NCBI GenBank assembly: GCA_021850555.1 | Contig: JAJZLX010000635.1 | Location: 1-14,977, forward strand | Reading direction: 5' to 3' | DNA: 14,977 bases | DNA from: Pseudomonadota bacterium | GTDB taxonomy: Bacteria > Pseudomonadota > Gammaproteobacteria > Steroidobacterales > Steroidobacteraceae | Part shown: positions 6,560-14,861 of the stretch, in pieces | Layout of the letters: each line of letters starts with the position of its first letter | How positions within the stretch are numbered: position 1 is the stretch's first letter | Position numbers and translations under genes: made by a program | The notes under the pieces: model-generated | What the model saw: the letters and a program-made list of their open reading frames with translations, nothing else | Told to the model about the DNA's origin: nothing | The model's database searches: none

Positions 6560-7531
6560 ATGAAATGCATCCGATTCCACGAGCACGGCGGTCCCGAAGT
6601 CCTGCGCGTCGAGGATTGCGATCCCGGCAAGCCGGCCCCCGGTGAGGCGCAGGTCCGCCACGGCGCGATCGGTCTCAACTACATCGATGTCTACGACCGG
6701 ACCGGCCTGTATCCCGTCGAGTTGCCGAGTGGCCTGGGCCGCGAAGCCGCCGGTGTCATCGTGGCGCTCGGACGCAACACGCGGGGATTCCGGCTCGGCG
6801 ACCGGGTCGCCTACGTGCACCCGATGCCGGGGGCGTATTGCGAGCTGCGCAACGTGGCCACGAGCCGTCTGGTGAAGGTCCCCAAGGACATCTCCGACGA
6901 GCAGGCTGCCGCGATCATGCTGAAGGGCCTCACCGCTCGCTCGCTGCTGCGACGCACCTATCGCGTGCAGCGGGGCGACACCATCCTCGTGTATGCCGCT
7001 GCGGGCGGTGTCGGCCTCATTCTCACGCAGTGGGCGAAGGCGTTGGGCGCGACAGTGATCGGCGTCGTCGGCAGCGAGGCCAAGGCGGAACTTGCGCGCA
7101 GGCACGGCTGCAGGCACGTGTTGATCCTGGGGCGCGACGAGCTGGTCGAGGAAGTGAGGAAGCTCACGCGCGGGGAGGGCGCGGCGGTCGTGTACGACTC
7201 GGTCGGCAAGGACACCTTCATGGCCTCGCTCGACTGCTTGCGTCCCCTCGGCATGATGGTCTCCTACGGCAACGCTTCCGGACCGCCGCCGGCGATCAAT
7301 CCGCTCGAGCTGAGCAAGCGCGGCTCGCTGTATCTCACCCGGCCCACGCTCTTCAGCTATATCTCCCGACGGGCCGACCTCGACGCGGCGGCGCGCGATC
7401 TGTTCTCTGCGGTCAGGAAGAAGATAGTGCGGGTCAGGATCGGGCAGCGTTACCCTCTGGCGCAGGCCGCGGCCGCCCACCGTGACCTCGAGGCGCGCCG
7501 CACAACCGGCTCGACGGTGCTGATTCCCTGA
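6560..7531 (+). CDS. NADPH:quinone oxidoreductase (zeta-crystallin family)
   Basis: This is a 323-aa cytosolic enzyme of the zinc-free medium-chain dehydrogenase/reductase family, which reduces quinones with NADPH. The N-terminal GroES-like domain shows IGLNYIDVYDRTGLYPVELP (37-56) and GREAAGVIVALG (60-71). The Rossmann domain has VYAAAGGVGLILTQWAKALG (144-163), the NADP-binding glycine motif, then VVGSEAKAELARRHG. The late SLYLTRPTLFSYI segment is typical of the Qor subgroup. Start ATG 6560 gives the family's usual length and has GGGAG 6-7 bases upstream; the 57-codon upstream extension (from 6389) shows no homology and is discarded. It is convergent with the DUF1810 gene, 40 bases apart. 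Nothing here shows how it is regulated. Confidence 0.92.
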   Translation: MKCIRFHEHGGPEVLRVEDCDPGKPAPGEAQVRHGAIGLNYIDVYDRTGLYPVELPSGLGREAAGVIVALGRNTRGFRLGDRVAYVHPMPGAYCELRNVATSRLVKVPKDISDEQAAAIMLKGLTARSLLRRTYRVQRGDTILVYAAAGGVGLILTQWAKALGATVIGVVGSEAKAELARRHGCRHVLILGRDELVEEVRKLTRGEGAAVVYDSVGKDTFMASLDCLRPLGMMVSYGNASGPPPAINPLELSKRGSLYLTRPTLFSYISRRADLDAAARDLFSAVRKKIVRVRIGQRYPLAQAAAAHRDLEARRTTGSTVLIP

Positions 7532-7571
7532 CTATATCGCCCGCGCGGAAGCCTCGATGGAGTCCCGCCGC

Positions 7572-8027
7572 TCACTCCTGCCGCCCGAGCAGCGCCAGCG
7601 TCCGCGGATCCTCGCGGCCGCCGAAGTATTTCTCGATCGCCTCGCGGAAGACCTGATTTTCTGCGGACACCGCCTCGCCGAGGGCGGCCGCCCGGGCGAA
7701 CAACGTCATGCAGGAGTGGAATTTCAGATCGTCGGGATAGCCGAAGATCTCCCCAATGGCGCGTCCCTGGATCTCGTTCACCAGCCGGGTGCACTCCCGC
7801 AGCCGCGCCCCGAGCGTCGGCTCGCTCAGGTAGGCTTCGGCCTCCTCGATCGAGGCGAGGGCGAAGAGCTGCGCAGTCGGACTGTGGCCGAGGCCAAGCA
7901 GCTGCGGGAATACGAACCACATCCAGTGGCTCCTCTTGCGGCCGGCATGCAGCTCCCTCAGTACCTGGTTCCACACCGGTGCCTGGGCCTCGGCGAAGCG
8001 TCGGAGTCCGGCACCGAAATCGCTCAT
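7572..8027 (-). CDS. DUF1810 family protein
   Basis: This is a 151-aa soluble protein of the DUF1810 family, whose biochemical role is not established. The hallmark HWMWFVFPQLLGLGHSPTAQ (34-53) is present, with the later EAYLSEPTLGARLRECT and IFGYPDDLKFHSCMTLF blocks. The length is normal. Start ATG 8027 lacks a strong Shine-Dalgarno. It begins 22 bases after the endopeptidase stop on the same strand, so it is probably the second gene of that operon. Confidence 0.9.
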   Translation of the reverse strand: MSDFGAGLRRFAEAQAPVWNQVLRELHAGRKRSHWMWFVFPQLLGLGHSPTAQLFALASIEEAEAYLSEPTLGARLRECTRLVNEIQGRAIGEIFGYPDDLKFHSCMTLFARAAALGEAVSAENQVFREAIEKYFGGREDPRTLALLGRQE

Positions 8028-8049
8028 GCCGGCCCGGCTCAGCGCTGCG

Positions 8050-9015
8050 TCACGATCGCCGGCCGGCCGGGTCGCTGGCCACGGTTTGGTCCCAGCGGCG
8101 GGCGAAGCGCCTCTCCACCCATTGCCTCACGCGCATGGCATCTGCAGTGCGTGTGTATCGCCCCCAGGAGTGCATCAGCACCACGATGATGTCGTGGTGA
8201 GCGATCCAGGCATCGAGCACCAGGCACTGGCCCGCGGGGTCGGTGAATCCGGTCTTCTGCAGCACAATGTGCCACCACCGGTCCCTGACCAGCGGGTCGG
8301 TGGGATAGTAGGGCAGGCGCCAACGGCCTACGCGGATCGCATATCCGGGACTGGTCGAGTACCGTCGCAGGATCCGGTTGTGAGAGGCCGCCAACACCAG
8401 CTTCGCGAGATCATCGGGCGTCGAGACGTCACCGGACGAGAGTCCGGTGGGCTCGACAAAATGAGTGTGCGTCATGCCGAGTGCCCGCGCCTTGGCGTTC
8501 ATGGCGCGCACCGCGGCGGCCACCCCTCCGGGGTAGTTGCGGGCCAGTACGTGCGCGGCGCGGTTCTCCGAGGACATCAACGCCAGATGAAAGAACTGTG
8601 CCCGGGTCAGCCGTGCGCCGAGCGGCAGGTGCGAGTACGGCGTCATATCCGCCCGAGTGACCGTCAGGACCTGATCGAGCCGCTGGTGCGCCTCCGCCAC
8701 CACCAAAGTGGTCATCAGCTTGGTGATGGAGGCGATGGGCGTCACGCCGGCGGCCCGTTTGGCGAAGAGCACCCGGGAGCGGGTAGCATCGAACACCAGC
8801 GCCTCGCTCGAGCGCACGTAAGGATGGCTCGAAAGGATCCGGCGGTCGGCCGGCCGATAGGGGCGGTAGACGTAAAGGTGGCAGACGCGCCGATGATGGG
8901 CGTAATAGTGGCAGACGTAGCGGCGGGCGGCGTGGGCGGGCGAGGAGGCGAACACCGTGGCCAGAGCCACGGCGATCGGCATCAGGACCGGCAGCCCGAA
9001 ACCTCGTTTGTTCAT
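8050..9015 (-). CDS. D-alanyl-D-alanine endopeptidase (PBP7-like, peptidase S11)
   Basis: This is a 321-aa exported serine peptidase of the S11 (low-molecular-weight penicillin-binding protein) family, which cleaves peptidoglycan cross-links or stem peptides in the periplasm. The signal peptide covers residues 1-29 (hydrophobic core LPVLMPIAVALATVF, cleavage after AHA). The catalytic motifs are complete: SITK (96-99, nucleophile Ser96), SEN (149-151) and KTG (254-256). The overall layout without a C-terminal amphipathic anchor is closer to PbpG than to DacA/C. Between the signal peptide and the catalytic domain is an odd stretch (30-55) rich in Tyr, His and Arg with two Cys. Start ATG 9015 gives a proper signal peptide. 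A candidate promoter is at 9122-9150. It is likely co-transcribed with the DUF1810 gene. Confidence 0.92.
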   Translation of the reverse strand: MNKRGFGLPVLMPIAVALATVFASSPAHAARRYVCHYYAHHRRVCHLYVYRPYRPADRRILSSHPYVRSSEALVFDATRSRVLFAKRAAGVTPIASITKLMTTLVVAEAHQRLDQVLTVTRADMTPYSHLPLGARLTRAQFFHLALMSSENRAAHVLARNYPGGVAAAVRAMNAKARALGMTHTHFVEPTGLSSGDVSTPDDLAKLVLAASHNRILRRYSTSPGYAIRVGRWRLPYYPTDPLVRDRWWHIVLQKTGFTDPAGQCLVLDAWIAHHDIIVVLMHSWGRYTRTADAMRVRQWVERRFARRWDQTVASDPAGRRS

Positions 9016-9028
9016 TTTGAATTCTCGC

Positions 9029-9045
9029 GGTCGACCTGCAGGTCA
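9029..9045. repeat. Nested palindromes upstream of the endopeptidase start
   Basis: The perfect 12-bp palindrome GACCTGCAGGTC (9033-9044) overlaps GGTCGACC (9029-9036). It lies 14-30 bases before the endopeptidase ATG, within its predicted leader. It could be an operator or a small hairpin; it may also be chance in GC-rich DNA. Confidence 0.3.
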
Positions 9046-9121
9046 ACAAGGGACAGGCGGTTCGAGACGAGCTGGCCGGAGCGGCGTTTTCGGCCGGGGC
9101 CCGGTGCGTGAGCCTAACATT

Positions 9122-9150
9122 AACATAATGCCGCCGCCACATTCTGTGAA
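9122..9150 (-). promoter_or_regulatory. Candidate endopeptidase promoter
   Basis: On the minus strand, TTCACA (9150 to 9145, 5/6), a 17-base spacer and TATGTT (9127 to 9122, 4/6) lie about 107 bases upstream of ATG 9015, in an AT-rich patch within otherwise GC-rich DNA. Confidence 0.5.
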
Positions 9151-9205
9151 CCGAGTCGGCTCACGGCGAGGGGCGGCGCCGCAGGGCGGGATGTTGCCGG
9201 AGAAG

Positions 9206-9221
9206 GAGCCGCCTCGGGCTC
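9206..9221 (-). terminator. Weak hairpin after the DUF1648 gene
   Basis: GAGCC/GGCTC arms (9206-9210 and 9217-9221) with a 6-base loop lie just past the DUF1648 stop, followed on the minus strand by CTTCTCC. The T content is low, so termination would be inefficient. Confidence 0.25.
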
Positions 9222-9227
9222 GGCGCC

Positions 9228-9737
9228 TCAGCGCATGCGAGCGCTTCGCATTCCCAGCCCCGAGCGCACGAGCATGCCGATTCCTGTCAACAGGGTGACC
9301 GCGAACAGGATCATCCAGATGCGGAACGACCCGTAGGGCAGGGGCAGCAGGCTGAATGCCGGCTGGAAGGCAATGAACCAGGCACAGGCCACGATCAGCA
9401 GCGCCGTCCGCCGGCGGAAAACCTTCTCTGCGGCGGTGGCCTCGGGCGACCTCGCTTGCGGCGGCTGGCGAAGCAGGAGCGCGGCGAGCGCGATGAAGGC
9501 GAAGCACAGGGCCCCCATGGTCCCGATCCTCATCGCCACGGCCGATGGAGTGCGCCGCACCCAATAGTCCGGATAGCCATTGAGCCCCCAGTGCGCCGGC
9601 ATCATCGGTGGAAGCTCTGTCCAGCGAATCCAGACCCACGTCGTCATCCCCGCCAGCCACAGCAGGGGGATCGCCCCGGACAGCCACCGGCCGGGCAGGC
9701 GCGGCGATGCGGGATTCGCGGGCGAGGGCTCGGACAT
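9228..9737 (-). CDS. DUF1648-type membrane protein
   Basis: This is a 169-aa inner-membrane protein with four hydrophobic segments (about 20-38, 70-90, 111-131, 139-157). The loop after TM1, ELPPMMPAHWGLNGYPDYWV (41-60), is the DUF1648 signature (P..HW...G.PD.W). DUF1648 is found in SdpI-like immunity/signalling proteins and in many uncharacterised membrane proteins; this short version carries no further domain. ATG 9737 is chosen because residues upstream are Arg-rich and not conserved-looking; an alternative ATG at 9776 would add 13 residues. It lies 103 bases downstream of, and co-directional with, the putative anti-sigma gene, so it may be a third member of the sigma operon. Confidence 0.75.
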   Translation of the reverse strand: MSEPSPANPASPRLPGRWLSGAIPLLWLAGMTTWVWIRWTELPPMMPAHWGLNGYPDYWVRRTPSAVAMRIGTMGALCFAFIALAALLLRQPPQARSPEATAAEKVFRRRTALLIVACAWFIAFQPAFSLLPLPYGSFRIWMILFAVTLLTGIGMLVRSGLGMRSARMR

Positions 9738-9840
9738 GGCGCGTTCTCGCGGTTTGAGGCGTTGAGTGACGCGCATGATACGCGATCGGACTGGCGCGGC
9801 CGCTGCGCCGGCCGGGCACGATGCACGGATCCGGCAACCC

Positions 9841-10245
9841 TCAATAACGCCGCAAGAGGTCTCGCAGCGGCTCGAAAAAGACGAACCCCAACCCTGCCGC
9901 GACACCGCCCCAGGCGAGGGCCAGCGGAGTATGGACCCCCAGGTGTGCGCGCAGCCAGGGCAGGGCGATCGCGGCTGCGGCGCCGGCGGCGAAGGCGAGG
10001 CCGATCAGGGTGGCGAGCGAGCTGCGCCGGACGCGGATGTAGGTCCTCTCCAGCGTCCTGAGCTGCTCCCGTTGCTCGCTCTCCAGCCGCTCGCGCAGCG
10101 TGGACAGACGGGCATCGGCGGCGCGGGCCATCCCGGCCTTCAGACGTGCGTGAAAGGTCTGAGGGACATCCGGTGCGTGCAGCGCACGCCTCAGCGCTTC
10201 ATCGAGCGCGCGGTCGAGCTTGCCATTCCCTGCGGATCCGGTCAT
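9841..10245 (-). CDS. Two-TM membrane protein, candidate anti-sigma factor
   Basis: This is a 134-aa protein with a cytosolic helical N-terminal half (1-74), in which residues 47-73 look coiled-coil (LSTLRERLESEQREQLRTLE), and two transmembrane segments (about 76-96 and 106-124). It ends with FFEPLRDLLRRY. No HxxxCxxC zinc anti-sigma motif is present, and I recognise no named family. The case for anti-sigma function is positional: its ATG overlaps the ECF sigma stop in an ATGA (10242-10245), with GGAGG eight bases before the ATG. This coupling is typical of sigma/anti-sigma pairs. ATG 10245 is preferred over one six codons upstream because of this coupling and the Shine-Dalgarno. It could instead be a sigma-controlled membrane protein. 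Confidence 0.75.
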   Translation of the reverse strand: MTGSAGNGKLDRALDEALRRALHAPDVPQTFHARLKAGMARAADARLSTLRERLESEQREQLRTLERTYIRVRRSSLATLIGLAFAAGAAAAIALPWLRAHLGVHTPLALAWGGVAAGLGFVFFEPLRDLLRRY

Positions 10246-10838
10246 GAGAGTTCCTCCGCCCAATAGGCCGGGTCATCCAATCCCCGGCATTTCAACATCT
10301 CGGCCAGTGTCGCGCGGGCCCGGGACAGCGAGGTTTTCACCGTGCCTTCCGGGCAGCCCAGCATGAGCGCCACCTCACCCACCGCGCGTCCCTCGTAATA
10401 ATAGAGCAGCAAGACCCGGCGCAAGCGCTCCGGCAACAGCTCCACCAGGTCGCGCAGCTGCTGCGCGCTTCCATCCGACGGCCGCGTGACGAGCGCCGCC
10501 ATCGCCTCTTCGGGCACCTCGCCCGGTTCATCCAATGAAGCGAACGTCCGTTTCCGCTCGAGCGCCGTCAGGCAGCGGTTGCGGGTGATGGCATAGATCC
10601 AGCTCGATAGCGACGCGCGTCCATCGTAACGGTCGAGCGCTTTCCACACCCGCACCAGGCTGTCCTGGGCGGCATCCTCAGCCTGGGCATGATCGCGCAG
10701 CATCGCACAACACAGGCGGTAAACCTTGCCCTCGTAGCGGCGCAGCAGCTCCCCGAACGCGCTGTCCCGGCGACCCGACCGGATGAGCTCGACGATGTCC
10801 TGGTCGCGGTCGGCCGCCCCGGTTGCTGCTGTGCGCAC
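10242..10838 (-). CDS. ECF-family RNA polymerase sigma factor
   Basis: This is a 198-aa group 4 (RpoE-like) sigma factor. Region 2 covers about 26-97: FGELLRRYEGKVYRLCCAML, then DAAQDSLVRVWKAL and the -10-binding SSWIYAITRNRCL. Region 4 covers about 128-180: LVELLPERLRRVLLLYYYEG, then VALMLGCPEGTVKTSLSRAR, the -35-binding HTH. The linker 100-127 is acidic. Start is GTG 10838 with a GGGGG Shine-Dalgarno about 6-10 bases upstream. It overlaps the downstream membrane-protein gene by four bases. The gene is preceded by a two-part promoter identical in form to one on the opposite strand, implying autoregulation. The ECF subgroup and the signal sensed cannot be told from the sequence. Confidence 0.95.
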   Translation of the reverse strand: MRTAATGAADRDQDIVELIRSGRRDSAFGELLRRYEGKVYRLCCAMLRDHAQAEDAAQDSLVRVWKALDRYDGRASLSSWIYAITRNRCLTALERKRTFASLDEPGEVPEEAMAALVTRPSDGSAQQLRDLVELLPERLRRVLLLYYYEGRAVGEVALMLGCPEGTVKTSLSRARATLAEMLKCRGLDDPAYWAEELS

Positions 10839-10897
10839 CCGTTACCCCCTGCAATCCCCGGAGTATTCCCTGTGCGGGACCCTCCAAGTCGCTTTTT

Positions 10898-10927
10898 AAT
10901 ACCCGCCCGCACCGGGATTGGTTTCAA
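10898..10927 (-). promoter_or_regulatory. Candidate ECF promoter of the sigma operon
   Basis: On the minus strand, TTGAAACC (10927 to 10920), 16 bases, then GGTATT (10903 to 10898). The start would lie near 10891, giving a leader of about 50 bases before the GTG at 10838. The -35 resembles the AAC-type boxes of ECF sigma factors. The same layout occurs on the other strand at 10948-10977. Confidence 0.65.
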
Positions 10928-10947
10928 TCATTATTTTGATGTGACGT

Positions 10948-10977
10948 TTGAAACCCTCCGCCAGCTTGCCGGGTATC
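10948..10977 (+). promoter_or_regulatory. Candidate ECF promoter of the DUF6249-like gene
   Basis: On the plus strand, TTGAAACC (10948-10955), 16 bases, then GGTATC (10972-10977). The start would lie near 10984, about 29 bases before ATG 11013, leaving room for the GGAGA at 11000-11004. The two -35 boxes form an inverted repeat around a 20-base AT-rich centre. Confidence 0.65.
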
Positions 10978-11012
10978 CAGTGCGTCCTGCAACTGTTTCG
11001 GAGAATCCGCCC

Positions 11013-11486
11013 ATGTCTTCCATACTTGGCTCTCTCACGGGGCTCATGACTGCCGTCATCATTCCCATCGTCGCAATCGTCGGCGGCATATCCTTTGCCG
11101 CGTACTCGCTGTATCTGAAAGCCCGCCGGCAGCGGGAATTGCTTCAACTGCACCACGTCGAGCGCATGGCCGCGATCGAGAAGGGGATCGAGCTGCCGCC
11201 CCTGCCGCCGCAGCTCCTCCAGTATGGGTACAGCGACGGATACGGTTCCGGCGGCCGCCGCTATCGGGGGGTCATCATGCTTCTGGTGGGTGTGGCGGTC
11301 ACTCTGGCACTGCGGCAGTCAGCGGGGGTGAGCACCCAGTGGTGGTGGGGCCTGGTCATCGTCGCCGTGGGTCTGGGGCAGCTTTTGACCGGATACCTGG
11401 AGCGGCACAATGCTTCATCGGCTTCGGCCGGGGCTTCGTCCCAGCCTGGCGCCAGTGAAGCCCCCACGCGTCCCGGCCGCGGCTGA
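11013..11486 (+). CDS. DUF6249-like membrane protein
   Basis: This is a 157-aa inner-membrane protein. An N-terminal transmembrane helix (about 10-33) is followed by a charged segment, LKARRQRELLQLHHVERMAA, then IEKGIELPPLP (35-65). The xxERMAxIEKGxxxP motif is characteristic of DUF6249 proteins found beside ECF sigma factors. Two more hydrophobic segments (87-101 and 108-128) and a disordered Ser/Ala/Pro tail follow. ATG 11013 has GGAGA about 8 bases upstream; the open frame further left spans the promoter region and is rejected. It is divergent from the ECF sigma gene with a matching promoter, so it is probably in that regulon. Function is unknown. Confidence 0.82.
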   Translation: MSSILGSLTGLMTAVIIPIVAIVGGISFAAYSLYLKARRQRELLQLHHVERMAAIEKGIELPPLPPQLLQYGYSDGYGSGGRRYRGVIMLLVGVAVTLALRQSAGVSTQWWWGLVIVAVGLGQLLTGYLERHNASSASAGASSQPGASEAPTRPGRG

Positions 11487-11591
11487 GCTGGATTTGGCGG
11501 TTCGCCATCCCGAGTTTGGGCGCGGAAGAGGTTCTCCCAGAGGAAATCACACCCTGCCCGGGCGCTCGGGAGCTGGATTCGAGGTTCGCCA
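11485..11591 (+). repeat. Direct repeat pair upstream of the rpsL promoter
   Basis: Two near-identical copies lie 85 bases apart: 11485-11507 and 11570-11591. Both begin GAGCTGGATT and end GGTTCGCCA, with TGGC against CGA between. The first overlaps the stop of the DUF6249-like gene and the second ends 3 bases before the rpsL -35 box. It may reflect a small duplication or paired activator sites. Confidence 0.6.
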
Positions 11592-11594
11592 CGG

Positions 11595-11623
11595 TTGACA
11601 CTCTCGTCCCCCCTCCCTAGAAT
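11595..11623 (+). promoter_or_regulatory. Strong sigma-70 promoter of the str operon
   Basis: TTGACA (11595-11600) is a perfect -35, followed by a 17-base spacer and TAGAAT (11618-11623), a 5/6 -10. It lies 208 bases upstream of rpsL and should drive rpsL-rpsG-fusA-tuf independently of rpoBC. Confidence 0.88.
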
Positions 11624-11831
11624 CGCCGGCCTTTCTCGGGTCGGCCCGACGGCATGCCGACCCCCGAAACAGCGACACACCGACACCGGGCCACATCCTC
11701 GCGAGCGCGCCAATACGGGGTGCGTAGTGCGCAGGGAGCCCGGTTTTCGTCCGGCCGCTCACCGCGCGGGCGCACCCTTTGAAGGTTCAGAGGAGGCGTT
11801 CCGTGCCCGAACGCAGGATTTTGGAGACAGT
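11624..11831 (+). other. Structured 5' leader of rpsL
   Basis: This is a leader of about 200 bases. Near its start GGGTCGG (11638-11644) pairs perfectly with CCGACCC (11657-11663), and the alternative CGGCATGCCG (11650-11659) competes with it. An open frame from ATG 11654 to TGA 11780-11782 (42 codons) has no Shine-Dalgarno and is probably not translated. The rpsL Shine-Dalgarno GGAG is at 11823-11826. Confidence 0.45.
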
Positions 11832-12206
11832 ATGGCGACCACCGGTCAGCTCATCCGGCAACCGCGCCGCACGCGGACAGAAAAGACCAAGGTGCCCGCT
11901 CTGGGGGCTTCTCCCCAGAAGCGTGGGGTCTGCACGCGCGTGTACACCACCACGCCCAAGAAGCCGAATTCCGCACTGCGGAAAGTCTGCCGCGTGCGCC
12001 TCACCAACGGCTACGAGGTCACCAGCTACATCGGCGGCGAGGGTCATAATCTTCAGGAGCACTCCGTGGTGCTCATCCGCGGTGGCCGCGTCAAGGATCT
12101 GCCGGGCGTGCGCTACCATACCATCCGCGGCACGCTCGACTGCGCCGGCGTCGGCGAGCGAAAGCAAGGCCGCTCCAAGTACGGCGCCAAGCGGCCCAAG
12201 AAGTAA
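11832..12206 (+). CDS. rpsL: 30S ribosomal protein S12
   Basis: S12 (124 aa) is part of the decoding centre of the small subunit. The protein aligns end to end with the E. coli length and sequence: [41 protein letters not shown] and [13 protein letters not shown]. Lys43 and Lys88, where streptomycin-resistance changes usually fall, are both wild type, and Asp89, the site of beta-methylthiolation, is present. ATG 11832 has GGAG five bases upstream. It is the first gene of the str operon, with its own promoter at 11595-11623, and lies only 12 bases before rpsG. Confidence 0.99.
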   Translation: MATTGQLIRQPRRTRTEKTKVPALGASPQKRGVCTRVYTTTPKKPNSALRKVCRVRLTNGYEVTSYIGGEGHNLQEHSVVLIRGGRVKDLPGVRYHTIRGTLDCAGVGERKQGRSKYGAKRPKK

Positions 12207-12218
12207 GAGGTCCACGCG

Positions 12219-12698
12219 ATGTCCCGTCGAGCCCAAGCTCCGGTCCGCACCATCCTGCCGGACCCCAAGTTTCACAGTGAGATGCTGGCCAAATTCATGA
12301 ACGTCGTCATGAAGGACGGCAAAAAGTCCGCGGCTGAGCGCATTCTGTATGGCGCGATCGACCGCATCTCCGAGAAGACAGGCAAGCAGGGCCCGGATGC
12401 CATCGGACTGCTGTCGGCCGCCCTCGATAACGTCAAGCCCGTGGTCGAGGTCAAGTCCCGGCGCGTGGGCGGCGCGACCTACCAGGTGCCGGTCGAAGTG
12501 CGCGCCACCCGTCGTCAGACGCTGGCCATGCGCTGGGTGATCGAGGCAGCCCGTGCCCGCAGCGAGAAGTCCATGGCTCACCGCCTGGCGCACGAGCTGC
12601 TGGATGCCGCCGAGAATCGCGGCGCCGCGGTGCGCAAGCGCGAGGACACGCACCGCATGGCGGAGGCCAACAAGGCCTTCGCGCACTACCGTTGGTGA
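12219..12698 (+). CDS. rpsG: 30S ribosomal protein S7
   Basis: S7 (159 aa) nucleates assembly of the 30S head and contacts the E-site tRNA. It begins MSRRAQAP and contains [41 protein letters not shown] and the C-terminal arm [25 protein letters not shown] in pieces typical of the family; length is normal. A GAGG lies upstream of ATG 12219. The rpsL-rpsG spacer is 12 bases, far shorter than in E. coli, where this gap holds the S7 feedback site, so that control cannot be arranged the same way here. fusA follows 53 bases later. Confidence 0.98.
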   Translation: MSRRAQAPVRTILPDPKFHSEMLAKFMNVVMKDGKKSAAERILYGAIDRISEKTGKQGPDAIGLLSAALDNVKPVVEVKSRRVGGATYQVPVEVRATRRQTLAMRWVIEAARARSEKSMAHRLAHELLDAAENRGAAVRKREDTHRMAEANKAFAHYRW

Positions 12699-12751
12699 GG
12701 CAGGCGGTTCCCATTCACTTGACACCGCACTGACCCGAAGGAAAGTGAATC

Positions 12752-14839
<2,088 letters not shown>

Positions 14840-14861
14840 TTTTTTTTCAAGGTAAGCAGCC

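Noticed and set aside
9019..9041. EcoRI, SalI and PstI sites in a row, including GTCGACCTGCAGG as in a cloning polylinker
   Set aside because: The flanks on both sides are natural-looking, the match is only 13 bases, and the endopeptidase start lies immediately next to it with an intact signal peptide; vector contamination is unlikely.
11654..11782. 42-codon frame in the rpsL leader, a possible leader peptide
   Set aside because: No Shine-Dalgarno, Arg/Thr/Ser-rich composition without a recognisable attenuation motif, and its start lies inside a hairpin.
468..11831. Defence island, mobile element or CRISPR array in the accessory block
   Set aside because: No nuclease, toxin-antitoxin, transposase, integrase, spacer-repeat pattern or tRNA attachment site is visible; the genes are metabolic, regulatory and membrane proteins.
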